Shown here: in pieces, positions 49,647 through 58,625 of the stretch
Layout of the letters: every line of letters starts with the position of its first letter
Position numbering within the stretch: position 1 is the stretch's first letter
Source of the DNA: JACPYM01 sp963699175
GTDB lineage: Bacteria; Acidobacteriota; Blastocatellia; RBC074
NCBI GenBank assembly: GCA_963699175.1
Contig: OY969418.1
Coordinates: 3,534,001 to 3,598,000, forward strand
Length of the DNA: 64,000 nucleotides
Direction: 5' to 3'
Made by a program: the position numbers and the translations under genes
Notes under the pieces: generated by a model
The model's input: the letters and a program-made list of their open reading frames with translations, nothing else
Told to the model about the DNA's origin: nothing
Database searches by the model: none

Positions 49647-51545
49647 ATGCGCGGTTTAACCCGAGCGCAGCTTTTAGTGATAGGGATGCTGGCGCTGCTG
49701 GTGATTTACACGGCGGTGTTGGTGAAGCATGCATCTTATGCCGTCGGCGGCTCTGACAGTTCCGGCTACGCCAACTTGGCGCGTTCGCTGCTGCAAGCTC
49801 GCGTTGTACTGCCCATTCCTGAGTTAGACCAATTCGGCTTTCCAACTGAAAACGCGCCGCTCTTCGTCCCGCTGGGTTACATCCAACACCGCGAGGGAAA
49901 CACGCCGACAAGACAGATGTCTCCAATCTACCCGGTCGGATTTTCACTTCATCTGGCAATTGGGGCGTTGATTTTTGGTTGGAAAGTCGGGCCGTTTCTA
50001 GTCAGCCCACTGCTAGGCGCATTGAGCCTAGTACTCATCTATCTGGTCGGGCTACAGCTCGGCTTGACGCGCGCTTATGCGTTTGCGGGCGCATTGATTC
50101 TTGCCGCCAACCCCACCTTCATATTCATGGCCCTGCAACCGATGAGCGATGTCACGGCGCTCTGCTGGGCATTGGCGCTGATCTGGGCAGGGCTGCATTC
50201 GAGGCAAAATGATAAATGGGCTTTGTTGGCGGGCGCGGCGTTCGGCGCAGGGTTTCTGGTGCGTCCGACTAATTGCCTAATGCTTGCGCCGTTGGCATTT
50301 TGCTTGCGGCTGAAACCTAAAACCATACTTTTATTCGTGCTCGGCGGACTACCGCTGGCAATCTTCTTCTCCGCTTACAACTTCATTGTCTTCGGGGGCC
50401 TGTTGCAAACAGGTTATAGCCTGACCCAGCATCAAGACTTGATCGTCTTCGCTGGTCTCAGCACACGCCTCAAACATTACCTCTTCTGGCTGACTGTGAC
50501 GTTGAGTCCGTTGCTGCTGCTGGGCTGGGCTGGTGTGGGGTTAGTTCGTCGGCTCGCTTGGCGCGACCGCGCGCTGCTCAGCGCGTGGTTTGGCGCTTTT
50601 TTCATCTTCTATCTCTTCTACAGTTTTTACGACGCCTGGTGGTACACCAGGTTTCTGTTGCCAGGCTATCCAGCTTTGATCTTGGGCGCATTGCTAACGA
50701 CTGAACATCTATTGGCTAACTTGCTGGACAAGCGTCGCCAATTAGCTTGGGCTGTAGGTCTCGCGTTGCTCCTCGTGGCAGTTGGTTGCGCATGGCAGTA
50801 TGACCGAAAGCTTCAAGCCTTGCGCGTGGGTCGGGAGCAAGCCAATAACGCAGAGTCGTGTCGCTGGGCTGACGCACGTTTGCCTACGCAGGCAATGGTC
50901 GTAGCGGGCGGAATGAGTGGCGCGCTGAAGTTTTACACCAAGCGCCCGATCCTCCGTTGGGAATCGCTGCCGCTAGAGGTTTGGCCTTCAGTGAAAAATC
51001 GCGTGCAGGAACGAGGCTGCCAATTCTACGCCCTCTTGCTACCCTACGAAATCGAGGAAGCGCAGCGGCGCGCGCGGGGCATCTGGCGCGCGCAAGGCCA
51101 TTGGGGAAACATCAGCCTCTGGCAGATCGAACCGACAGACAAAGCGTTGCCCGCCATTCAATATGTGCGAGGCTTTTACGACTCGGAAGGCGATGAACAA
51201 GGCCACCCCCAGCGTTGGATGAGCGACGAGGGTGTCGCGCGGTTAGAAAACACAGGACGGCAAATGCGCTTGCAGATCGAAGGCGACATACCGCTCAATG
51301 TTTTGCCAAAATCGTCTACGATCAAGCTCATCTTTAATGGCGCTGTGCTGGAACAGATGAAAGCGCAAGAGCCGAATTTACAAAGAGAGTTCATCATCAC
51401 ACCGGCCCAGCAAGGCGCGGGCAAATGGTCTGAATTGCAAATCAGTACCGATCAGGTTTTTGTTCCTCACCAACTCAACCCGCGCAACGAAGACGGGCGA
51501 AGGCTGGGTTTTTTATTGACCAGACTGGGTTGGGAGGAGAAGTAG
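49647..51545 (+). CDS. GT-C fold membrane glycosyltransferase (PMT/ArnT-like)
   Basis: 632 aa with about 11-12 membrane helices in the first 400 residues and a soluble C-terminal domain. The early periplasmic loop GGSDSSGYANLARSLLQARV carries the acidic residue expected in GT-C enzymes, and helices 2-4 (PVGFSLHLAIGALIFGWKVG, LIYLVGLQLGLTRAYAFAGA) fit the PMT-type pattern. Transfers a sugar from a lipid carrier, by family knowledge; acceptor unknown. It stands alone between the P2 repeat and the metallohydrolase gene. Confidence 0.7.
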   Translation: MRGLTRAQLLVIGMLALLVIYTAVLVKHASYAVGGSDSSGYANLARSLLQARVVLPIPELDQFGFPTENAPLFVPLGYIQHREGNTPTRQMSPIYPVGFSLHLAIGALIFGWKVGPFLVSPLLGALSLVLIYLVGLQLGLTRAYAFAGALILAANPTFIFMALQPMSDVTALCWALALIWAGLHSRQNDKWALLAGAAFGAGFLVRPTNCLMLAPLAFCLRLKPKTILLFVLGGLPLAIFFSAYNFIVFGGLLQTGYSLTQHQDLIVFAGLSTRLKHYLFWLTVTLSPLLLLGWAGVGLVRRLAWRDRALLSAWFGAFFIFYLFYSFYDAWWYTRFLLPGYPALILGALLTTEHLLANLLDKRRQLAWAVGLALLLVAVGCAWQYDRKLQALRVGREQANNAESCRWADARLPTQAMVVAGGMSGALKFYTKRPILRWESLPLEVWPSVKNRVQERGCQFYALLLPYEIEEAQRRARGIWRAQGHWGNISLWQIEPTDKALPAIQYVRGFYDSEGDEQGHPQRWMSDEGVARLENTGRQMRLQIEGDIPLNVLPKSSTIKLIFNGAVLEQMKAQEPNLQREFIITPAQQGAGKWSELQISTDQVFVPHQLNPRNEDGRRLGFLLTRLGWEEK

Positions 51546-51592
51546 TATAAAATGCGGCTATCAGAAACCCAGTAAAACTACGGAGGTTGGCC

Positions 51593-53854
51593 ATGACTTT
51601 CAATCCTAAACTCGTGCGGATCAGCTTAGTCCTATTAGCTCTCTGCTTTTCCACCAGCGCCCAAACAACCGTCCCGGTGGAGTTGCAACCCTTCGCTGCG
51701 CAAGTCCGCCGCTTGCTCGAAACGCTCGATTATTTGGGCGCGCCTTTGGCCGCCGCCGACAAACAAAAGCTCGAACAATCGCTCAACGAGTACCACGCCA
51801 CGCGCACGACTGCTGCGATTCAAGATGTGCTCGACCGCTACTGCCTCTTCGAGCTGCACATTAATCCCGAAAGCCGCGTCCGCGTTACACAAAGCGCGGC
51901 CAAGCCGGAACTCGTGCAAAACGGCTGGCGCACCTTCCTGGTCAAAGTTCGCAACGAAGCCGGTGTGACTGCCGAATTGAAAGCCGACAGCACACAAGCG
52001 CAACGCGTCTTTGTGCGCAGTTCGGGCAGCCCGCGCCCGCCACAACCGATCAGCGCGCGCGACGTGGCCGACCGCTGGATGGAATTGAGCCTCTACACCA
52101 AGCCGCCGCAAACACGCCCGCTTTCGGGACTCAATCTCGAATACCGCATCATCCAGCTTTACAGCCGCGATGCGGGAAAACGCGAAGCGCGCATCAGCTT
52201 CAACGTCGGCCAGGGCACGCAGGACATCGGCTTTCGCAACGACGTAGACATTCTCTTTAACTGTATGCCCGCGACGACTCTGACCTTTCGCGTGCAGGAT
52301 GAATTGGGCCGCCCGACGACTGCCTCGTTTCTGATTCGAGATAAGCAAGAACACGTCTACCCCTCGCTTGCCAAACGCCTCGCGCCCGACTTTCAATTTC
52401 ACCCGCAGATTTATCGCGCTGATGGCGAGCAGCTTTCACTCTCGGCAGGCGAATACCTGATCGAATACACGCGCGGCCCGGAATATCTGGTCAAAACGCA
52501 GCGCGTCAAAATCACAGCCGGTCAACCGCAAACCGCCACCTTCAAACTCGAACGCTGGATTGAACCGGCCAAGCTGGGCTGGTATTCGGGCGATCATCAC
52601 ATCCACGCCGCTGGCTGCATGCATTACGAAACGCCCTCGCAAGGCGTCCAGCCCGAAGACATGATCCGCCACATCCTCGGCGAGGCGCTCAACATCGGCA
52701 GCGTGCTCACCTGGGGCCCCTGCTACTACTATCAAAAGCAATTCTTCGAGGCGAAAGACCACAAGCTCTCGACGGCGGAGAACCTGATGCGCTACGACGT
52801 AGAAGTCTCCGGCTTCCCTTCCAGCCACACCGGCCACCTAGTCCTGCTGCGTTTGAAAGACCAGGATTACCCCAACACCAAAGTGATCGAAGACTGGCCC
52901 ACTTGGGATTTGCCAATCCTGAAATGGGCCAAAGCCCAAGGCGCCGTCGTGGGCTTTGCACATTCGGGCTGGGGCCTGGAAGTGAAGACCGCCGAGTTGC
53001 CGCATTACGAACTGCCGAAGTTCGACGGCATCGGCGCGAACGAATACATCGTGGATGTGGCGCACGACGCGGTGGATTTCATCTCGACCGTAGACACACC
53101 CTCGGTTTGGGAACTGAACATTTGGTATCACACGCTCAACACAGGCTTCCGCACTCGTATCAGCGGCGAAACCGACTTCCCCTGCATCTACGGCGAACGC
53201 GTCGGCCTGGGCCGCAGCTACGTCAAACTCGATGGCAAGCTGAACTTCGACGCCTGGGTTGACGGCATCCGCGCGGGCCGCACTTACGTGTCAGACGGCA
53301 AGAGCCACTTGATGGATTTTCAAGTCAACGGCGTGCTAGCCGGGACGCAAGAGAGCAAAGTGAAACTCGAAAAGGCTGCGACCGTGCGCGTGACGGCCAA
53401 AGTCGCCGCGCGCCTGGACGAGCAAGCCAACGAAGTCATCCGCAAGCTGAGCTATGCTCAAAAACCTTATTGGGACCTCGAACGCGCGCGCCTCGGCGCC
53501 ACGCGCGAAGTGCCGGTCGAATTGATCGTCAACGGCCAGCCGGTGGCGCGGCGCAACATCGTAGCAGACGGCACGCTGCGCGAACTCTCCTTCGACCTTC
53601 CCATCGAACGCAGCAGTTGGGTTGCGCTGCGCATCCTGCCCGCCGCTCACACCAACCCCGTCTTCGTGCTGGTCAACAATCAGCCGATCCGCGCTTCACG
53701 CCGCAGCGCCGAATGGTGCTTGAAGGCGGTTGACCAATGCTGGAGCCAGAAAGCGCCGAGGATGCGCGCGGCGGAACGGGCGGAGGCAGAAAAGGCGTAT
53801 GAGTTTGCGCGGCAGGCGTATCGTAAGATTTTGGCTGAGTCTGCTGGGAACTGA
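51593..53854 (+). CDS. CehA/McbA-family metallohydrolase, secreted
   Basis: 753 aa; ATG 51593 with GGAGG 6 nt upstream. Signal peptide (KLVRISLVLLALCFSTSA). The N-terminal ~330 residues are helix then beta-sandwich. The PHP-like catalytic part begins at LGWYSGDHHIHAAGCMHYET with metal-binding GDHHIH, then VGFAHSGWGLEV, PKFDGIGANEYIV, and SGETDFPCIYGERVGLGRSY followed by RAGRTYVSDGKSH. Related enzymes hydrolyse esters/phosphoesters in a metal-dependent way. Substrate unknown. Upstream TATAAA at 51546. Confidence 0.8.
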   Translation: MTFNPKLVRISLVLLALCFSTSAQTTVPVELQPFAAQVRRLLETLDYLGAPLAAADKQKLEQSLNEYHATRTTAAIQDVLDRYCLFELHINPESRVRVTQSAAKPELVQNGWRTFLVKVRNEAGVTAELKADSTQAQRVFVRSSGSPRPPQPISARDVADRWMELSLYTKPPQTRPLSGLNLEYRIIQLYSRDAGKREARISFNVGQGTQDIGFRNDVDILFNCMPATTLTFRVQDELGRPTTASFLIRDKQEHVYPSLAKRLAPDFQFHPQIYRADGEQLSLSAGEYLIEYTRGPEYLVKTQRVKITAGQPQTATFKLERWIEPAKLGWYSGDHHIHAAGCMHYETPSQGVQPEDMIRHILGEALNIGSVLTWGPCYYYQKQFFEAKDHKLSTAENLMRYDVEVSGFPSSHTGHLVLLRLKDQDYPNTKVIEDWPTWDLPILKWAKAQGAVVGFAHSGWGLEVKTAELPHYELPKFDGIGANEYIVDVAHDAVDFISTVDTPSVWELNIWYHTLNTGFRTRISGETDFPCIYGERVGLGRSYVKLDGKLNFDAWVDGIRAGRTYVSDGKSHLMDFQVNGVLAGTQESKVKLEKAATVRVTAKVAARLDEQANEVIRKLSYAQKPYWDLERARLGATREVPVELIVNGQPVARRNIVADGTLRELSFDLPIERSSWVALRILPAAHTNPVFVLVNNQPIRASRRSAEWCLKAVDQCWSQKAPRMRAAERAEAEKAYEFARQAYRKILAESAGN

Positions 53855-53925
53855 CATTCAGTGTCATTCGTTTAAGCTGTGTAGAATATGAACATCACTT
53901 TACAGATCTCGTAATTGAGTACGAT

Positions 53926-55098
53926 TCATCGGGATTCGATCCATTTAACTTCGAGATTATTTATATCTTTGACTTCAAATGTGCTCATATCCAACCCCGC
54001 CCTACCTTGCGCAATGGCAAAACCGATAAATGTTGGGAATGGCTCTTTCAAAACGATGAAACAACCGCCTCCGGGAGTTATGACATTGGCCGCTCCTTGG
54101 ACGGTAACTTCAAATGAGTTGTCATTCAATTGCAGAGTCCTTCTATCTTCAAAAGGGTCATTAACTATGCCACCAAAGAAGTCAAAGGTTTGAGGTGGTG
54201 TCCCTACACCTATAGTGATTAATTTGGTGGGAGCAGTGACGGGCACGATAAATCGCCAATAGCTTAGCTCGTTAAAACGCGGTCTCACCCAGACCGCTAT
54301 CAGACTGCTGTTCCTCGATGATTTTATAACCTGCCAAATATACTTGTCCGGCGATGTTTCGACCTTCGGTAATGTTTGATGACGGAGACTTGCGAGCACT
54401 TCTTGCGCCCATTGCGGGTTACGCAGGTCTATTATTCCTCTGACGCGCAGGGACAGTGGTATTTCCTGCGTGCCCACTTGATGCACGAGCCCTATTAATG
54501 CGAACTCTTTCCCCCTAGCGCTCAGCGCTCTATCAAGAGCGTAAGCAAGCTCTTCTTGGCATAATTCGCTCTGCAGACTTTCTTTGGTAAGTAGAATAGC
54601 CCAGCCATCGAGATTGGGGTCTTCAATGTTCTTGGCAATCTGATCCCATAGCAGAAAACCCTTTTTCACAGCAACGTCCTTATACGTAACTTCGACACCA
54701 GCCTTTTGTAATTCCTGAGTCAAAAAGCCGAAGTTACCGGTGTCTTTGTTTTCTTGCGCGTACGTAATCCAAAGACGTGGCTTTCTTGTTGGAATTTGTC
54801 TTTCGTTCTCGATGACCTTTGCTCTTTGGATGGCTTCAACAACTTTAACGCTTGCCCCCTTTGCCTTTAGTCCCTCCAATTCTTCATCGCTTAAACGTAA
54901 GGTAAGACCTCGTTTAGTGATCAAACTAATCAAGTGCTCTTCTGACTGGCCTTGCTTAAGGAGTCTTTCAATATCGTTCAAAGTTAAAGGGCGATTAGTT
55001 TGCGACGATTGGTAACTGACTTTTGCCTCAATGGCTGTGACGGTGACCACTATTCCAATAATTATCGCAACCAAGAATCGCAGATGTTGATACTGCAT
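53926..55098 (-). CDS. Membrane-anchored or exported TIR-domain protein
   Basis: 390 aa; ATG 55098 with AAGGAGG upstream. Residues 8-24 (FLVAIIIGIVVTVTAIEA) form a signal peptide or anchor. Residues about 35-90 are a small helical domain (LTLNDIERLLKQGQSEEHLI, SLITKRGLTLRLSDEELEGL) seen at the head of other exported proteins. Residues 105-235 form a TIR-like domain: PRLWITYAQENKDTGNFGFL, VAVKKGFLLWDQIAKNIED, DGWAILLTKESLQSELCQEE (glutamate at the catalytic-helix position). The C-terminal ~130 residues are an unrecognised beta-rich domain. By charge the C-terminus would be outside the cytoplasm, odd for a presumed NAD+-acting fold. A+T-rich compared with neighbours. Confidence 0.65.
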   Translation of the reverse strand: MQYQHLRFLVAIIIGIVVTVTAIEAKVSYQSSQTNRPLTLNDIERLLKQGQSEEHLISLITKRGLTLRLSDEELEGLKAKGASVKVVEAIQRAKVIENERQIPTRKPRLWITYAQENKDTGNFGFLTQELQKAGVEVTYKDVAVKKGFLLWDQIAKNIEDPNLDGWAILLTKESLQSELCQEELAYALDRALSARGKEFALIGLVHQVGTQEIPLSLRVRGIIDLRNPQWAQEVLASLRHQTLPKVETSPDKYIWQVIKSSRNSSLIAVWVRPRFNELSYWRFIVPVTAPTKLITIGVGTPPQTFDFFGGIVNDPFEDRRTLQLNDNSFEVTVQGAANVITPGGGCFIVLKEPFPTFIGFAIAQGRAGLDMSTFEVKDINNLEVKWIESR

Positions 55099-55136
55099 AG
55101 CCTAACCTCCTTAAGAGCGATTAGCCTGTACCAGGA

Positions 55137-55799
55137 TTACTTGCCTACCGTTCTGATAGAAGCCTTGATTTTGTTTTTCAGTTCAGTAGCTTCTGGATTT
55201 TTAGGATCAATTTCCAACGCCTTGTTGCACTGGAAGAGGGCCGCTTCTGATTCGGCTTTGTCATACAAATTCCGGCATGCCACTACATATTGCGAAACCA
55301 TTTGTTTGTTTCTAGGGGACTGGGCTTGGGGGGAAATCTGAGTTGACGCTTGTGTTGTGTTGGAGCCCGGTAGCGATTTCAATCGGCGCAATGGAATCTC
55401 TATCTCCCAACTCACTGTAGGTGGAACTACTTTACGTTCGTCAGGTTTGTTGTAATCTTCAGCTTCTACAGCGATCAAAACTCGCTTGCTCGCGTCTAGG
55501 ATAGAAAAATATGCAGCGCCATAGGCATCGGTTGGTTGCTCTAAAGTGGTATCTTCGACCTCAAGTCTCACTTTTGCTCTTGGTATTCCATTTCTTGTCA
55601 CTTCATCTTTCACTCTTACAGTTAGCTGTTTTGGTTGAGGTGTAAACCATTTGCCCCACCACCCATTGGCGATTGTGGCAGCAATTATAGTTCCCAACAA
55701 AGTGAGCAACGCAGCGATAATAGCGCCCTTCCGGCTAATTCGAGCGGCACTGATCCCTGAATCCTCTTTCTTGCTTTTCGTTTGATTTGCTCTTGGCAT
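55137..55799 (-). CDS. Single-pass membrane protein with Ig-like and TPR-like parts
   Basis: 220 aa. Basic N-terminus, membrane helix near 25-45 (GAIIAALLTLLGTIIAATIA), then a carboxypeptidase-regulatory-like Ig domain (LTVRVKDEVTRNGIPRAKVR, PTDAYGAAYFSILDASKRVL), a Ser/Gln linker and one TPR-like pair at the C-terminus (YDKAESEAALFQCNKALEID). It lies 38 nt upstream of the TIR gene in the same direction, so the two are probably an operon. No family assignment. A+T-rich. Confidence 0.6.
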   Translation of the reverse strand: MPRANQTKSKKEDSGISAARISRKGAIIAALLTLLGTIIAATIANGWWGKWFTPQPKQLTVRVKDEVTRNGIPRAKVRLEVEDTTLEQPTDAYGAAYFSILDASKRVLIAVEAEDYNKPDERKVVPPTVSWEIEIPLRRLKSLPGSNTTQASTQISPQAQSPRNKQMVSQYVVACRNLYDKAESEAALFQCNKALEIDPKNPEATELKNKIKASIRTVGK

Positions 55800-55855
55800 G
55801 GTTCAAACAAACTTGGCTATCCCGCGGGCTGATTTCTACCTGTCTTAACTGACTA

Positions 55856-56491
55856 CTAAGCATTTGAGCGCAATTGGGCCAGGTCTTCGCGCAGCTTCGT
55901 TACCTCTGCCAACGCTTCTGCTGGCGTCTGCAAATATTGGCCGGTTTGCGAGTCAAACAGCCGCAAAGTCTCGCTCGTATCCACCAATTCCAAGCCTAAC
56001 ACTTCGCTGCTGACTTTCCCTTCGACTACCTCAACCGGCACGTACTCTCCATTTTCCAACCGCCACCCGATTAGCGGATCAGGCAAGTAATCGTACTCCG
56101 GGTCAAAGATGAAATACTCCTGCACGCCGAGCTTTTCGTAGAGCCGCAATTTTGTGAACATATCTTCGCGCCACGTTTGCCGCGAAGAGACTTCGATCAC
56201 AATGCCGGGCGGCACATCTTCTTCCCACAGCTTGTAAATCCTGCGGTCGCCTTTCGGTACGCCACGCACAACGAAGACATCAGGCGCGACACGTTTACCA
56301 GGATTGCCCTTGACGTAATAGAGCAGCAGATTACCGGAGACGTACACCTGCGGGTCATTGGCGAAATGCCCTTTCAGCGCTTCTATCAGCGCGTTCATCA
56401 AATCGCGTTGTTTGTCGGTTTCGGCCATCGGTTGTCCATCCGATTCGGGGTAATCAATCGCAGGCACCAGCATTGCTTCTGGCAAACTCAT
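55856..56491 (-). CDS. Uma2-family (DUF820) putative endonuclease
   Basis: 211 aa; ATG 56491 with GAGGTGA upstream. PD-(D/E)XK pattern: RVAPDVFVVRGVPKGD gives the Asp and PPGIVIEVSSRQTW the ExS/T-type end, followed by KLRLYEKLGVQEYFIFDPEY. C-terminal ~25 residues form a coiled coil (ALAEVTKLREDLAQLRSN). Such proteins are multiplied in soil bacteria and cyanobacteria; role unknown, nuclease activity inferred from the fold. Confidence 0.85.
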   Translation of the reverse strand: MSLPEAMLVPAIDYPESDGQPMAETDKQRDLMNALIEALKGHFANDPQVYVSGNLLLYYVKGNPGKRVAPDVFVVRGVPKGDRRIYKLWEEDVPPGIVIEVSSRQTWREDMFTKLRLYEKLGVQEYFIFDPEYDYLPDPLIGWRLENGEYVPVEVVEGKVSSEVLGLELVDTSETLRLFDSQTGQYLQTPAEALAEVTKLREDLAQLRSNA

Positions 56492-56732
56492 AACTCACCT
56501 CGCTTCTTTCAGCAGCACTTGAATCTGAACAGTATGCTGATAGTTTGGCTCAACTCAAGCTGCAAGCTAACCACAACGCTTATTTTCAGACAAGCGAATT
56601 TCTTTTGCGAACTCACTCCTACCCGCTCGCCACCTTCGCCACTTCCGCCTTATTCAAATCACCTTTCATTGACCGTTGCCTGAATAGCATTGGTGAGAAT
56701 GGCTTGCTACAATCCGCTCGGAGGTATCAGTG

Positions 56733-57010
56733 ATGGAACATCAACTCACAATCACACTGCCGGACGCCCTCTACCAGCCGCTCGTAGAAGCCGCTTCGAA
56801 GGAAGGCCGCACGCCGGAAGAGTTTGTGCTGGAACAAGTGGCACAGGCCATTCCAGTCAAAGCGGCGAATGGCGAACCGCATCGGAAGGAAAAAAACTCT
56901 CTGACTTGTTCGGCTCCGCGAGTCTGGGTTATGCGACAGGCGTAGACAACGAAACGATAGACGCCGATTTAGCACGTGAATACGCCAATACCCATGAGGA
57001 CGAGAATTGA
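56733..57010 (+). pseudogene. vapB-like antitoxin 1, frame change at an A AAA AAC site
   Basis: GGAGGT precedes ATG 56733. Frame 0 gives EHQLTITLPDALYQPLVEAA...PHRKEKN and ends at 56945. The antitoxin-like C-terminus LSDLFGSASLGYATGVDNET / IDADLAREYANTHEDEN lies in the -1 frame, ending TGA 57008-57010. The frames join at 56891-56897, A AAA AAC, with AAA and AAC as zero-frame codons. The C-terminus is paralogous to that of the intact antitoxin at 57069-57332. Either a one-base indel in the A7 run or ribosomal -1 frameshifting. Confidence 0.7.
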
Positions 57011-57063
57011 TGCTGCTCGATACGTCGGGATTATTCTGTATGTTACGATCAGTGGCGAGGTAA
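57010..57063 (+). pseudogene. Truncated vapC toxin 1
   Basis: ATG overlaps the antitoxin TGA (ATGA). Only 17 codons remain: LLDTSGLFCMLRSVAR then TAA. The first residues match the intact toxin at 57341 (LIDTSGFF). The rest of the PIN domain has been deleted up to the second antitoxin. Confidence 0.75.
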
Positions 57064-57068
57064 ACATT

Positions 57069-57332
57069 ATGCAAGCCAACATTCAGGAAATATACACCAC
57101 TGCAATTCGCCCACTGACCAACGAAGAAAAATTGCAGATTGCCGCGCTGATTCTGGAAGAAGTGACCAGCCAGACACCTGCAAATGGCATGCAGCAGACC
57201 TCTCCAAAAAAAGGAGACATCACTAAGTTTTTCGGCAGTTGGAAAGGCGGCACGGCTAACGATTCGGACAACGAAAAGATTGATGCCGACCTAGCGCGCG
57301 CTTATGCTCAAGACGCTGAAAACGAAGACTGA
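57069..57332 (+). CDS. vapB: VapB-type antitoxin 2
   Basis: 87 aa. N-terminal part helical (YTTAIRPLTNEEKLQIAALI), a Thr/Ser/Lys linker, and an acidic C-terminus that wraps the toxin (KFFGSWKGGTANDSDNEKID, LARAYAQDAENED). Ends 8 nt before vapC. Paralogous in its C-terminus to the broken antitoxin upstream. Confidence 0.75.
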   Translation: MQANIQEIYTTAIRPLTNEEKLQIAALILEEVTSQTPANGMQQTSPKKGDITKFFGSWKGGTANDSDNEKIDADLARAYAQDAENED

Positions 57333-57340
57333 GGCTGCCA

Positions 57341-57736
57341 ATGCTGATTGATACGTCGGGCTTTTTCGCCTTGCACAGCGAAAAAGACAAGAATCATTTG
57401 CCTGCTACTGAGTATTACCAAAAGGCACGCACCCGTTTAACGACAAACTATGTGTTGGCCGAATACGTGGCGCTGGCTTTGATTCGCGGGCTGTCGCGTC
57501 AGGAAGTCTTGTCCTTCAGCGATGAAATTCTCAGTGATGCAGCAATCCAAATTATCTGGGTAGATGCCAGCATACACACGCGAGCCGTCCAACTTTTGCA
57601 GGCGCGCTCGGACAAAGACTACTCGCTTTGCGATGCGGTTAGCTTCATCCTAATGCGCGAGCGTAGAATCCTCGAAGCTCTAACAACTGACAAACATTTC
57701 GCCCAGGAAGGCTTCACTCGACTCCTAACACCATAA
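57341..57736 (+). CDS. vapC: VapC-type PIN-domain toxin
   Basis: 131 aa. PIN-domain acidic residues are in place: Asp4 (LIDTSGFF), Glu41 (YVLAEYVALAL), Asp98 (YSLCDAVSF) and Asp117 (TTDKHF). Mg2+-dependent ribonuclease, typically against tRNA or rRNA; neutralised by the protein encoded just upstream. Confidence 0.9.
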   Translation: MLIDTSGFFALHSEKDKNHLPATEYYQKARTRLTTNYVLAEYVALALIRGLSRQEVLSFSDEILSDAAIQIIWVDASIHTRAVQLLQARSDKDYSLCDAVSFILMRERRILEALTTDKHFAQEGFTRLLTP

Positions 57737-57765
57737 GCTCAGTCACCTACCTTTTAACCGCACCT

Positions 57766-58461
57766 CTAGGTTTCCAGTTTCACCGTTGGTTTGGTGTTGG
57801 GAAAAGTCTTCTCCACACTCGCTTGCTTGGGCATGCTGTAGGCGTTCACCGGCTGCGAGCGGTTGACCCACAACGTGTAATACAGGTGATCGGCGCGCGG
57901 ATTGTCGGTGTTGGGGTGCAGCAGGATAGTCAGTCCCAAGCTGTTGAGTTGCAGCCACGGCACGATGATCGGCAACAAGTCGTTGGTGAAACCGAAATAG
58001 AACGACGGCGTGACGTGCGGGCCACGTGGCTCCAGATTCCAGTTGCCCAGTTCCACCGGGAAACGCTCCGCCGACCACTTGCGCACCAGCGCGGCCTTTT
58101 CATAAGTGTCTTCGTCGAAGTAGAAATGCGCGTGGTAACTCTTGATGTCGGTGTACGGGCGCGGAGCTTTCGGCAAGCCGTTCTCTTCTCCGGGCCGCAC
58201 GCACTTTGGCCGAGACGTCGGCTCTCGGTAGGTTTCGTAGCCCCACGGACTCTTACCCACGTCAGGCGGCGGTACAATCGGCTTGAAACTTAGGCCGGCG
58301 GGCGTGAGCGATTCCTGGCCCACTACCTCTATGTCACCGACGGCCAGGCCAGCCACAGTCAGACCGGCGCCGATGATGAACTTGCGGCGCACGGGTGAGA
58401 GCAAGTCGGCCCATTCTTGATCTTCTTCTGTGTTGTGAATGATTCTTTCTTCGTCGGACAT
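57766..58461 (-). CDS. DOPA 4,5-dioxygenase-like protein with an export signal
   Basis: 231 aa. An unusually long N-terminus (about 25 acidic residues) precedes RRKFIIGAGLTVAGLAVGD, a Tat-like signal. The catalytic part, about 105-215, has the DOPA-dioxygenase-family pattern: IKSYHAHFYFDEDTYEKAAL, RGPHVTPSFYFGF and LTILLHPNTDNPRADHLYYT, with three His available for Fe. Extradiol cleavage of a catechol is expected; substrate unknown. It follows the S9 peptidase gene in the same direction. Confidence 0.75.
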   Translation of the reverse strand: MSDEERIIHNTEEDQEWADLLSPVRRKFIIGAGLTVAGLAVGDIEVVGQESLTPAGLSFKPIVPPPDVGKSPWGYETYREPTSRPKCVRPGEENGLPKAPRPYTDIKSYHAHFYFDEDTYEKAALVRKWSAERFPVELGNWNLEPRGPHVTPSFYFGFTNDLLPIIVPWLQLNSLGLTILLHPNTDNPRADHLYYTLWVNRSQPVNAYSMPKQASVEKTFPNTKPTVKLET

Positions 58462-58625
58462 GATGCGCTCCTTTTCTGTGTCGATGCTTGAGCTTCAGCA
58501 AAGCTCATAATCTGTTTAACCGTGACGCGGACGTTGACAATCTCAGACGGTTAGTAGCCACTGCGCCGCTGCGGTCCGCCTGAAAGCGGAACTACAACCG
58601 CGGCCTCTTCTCACCATTCTGCACC

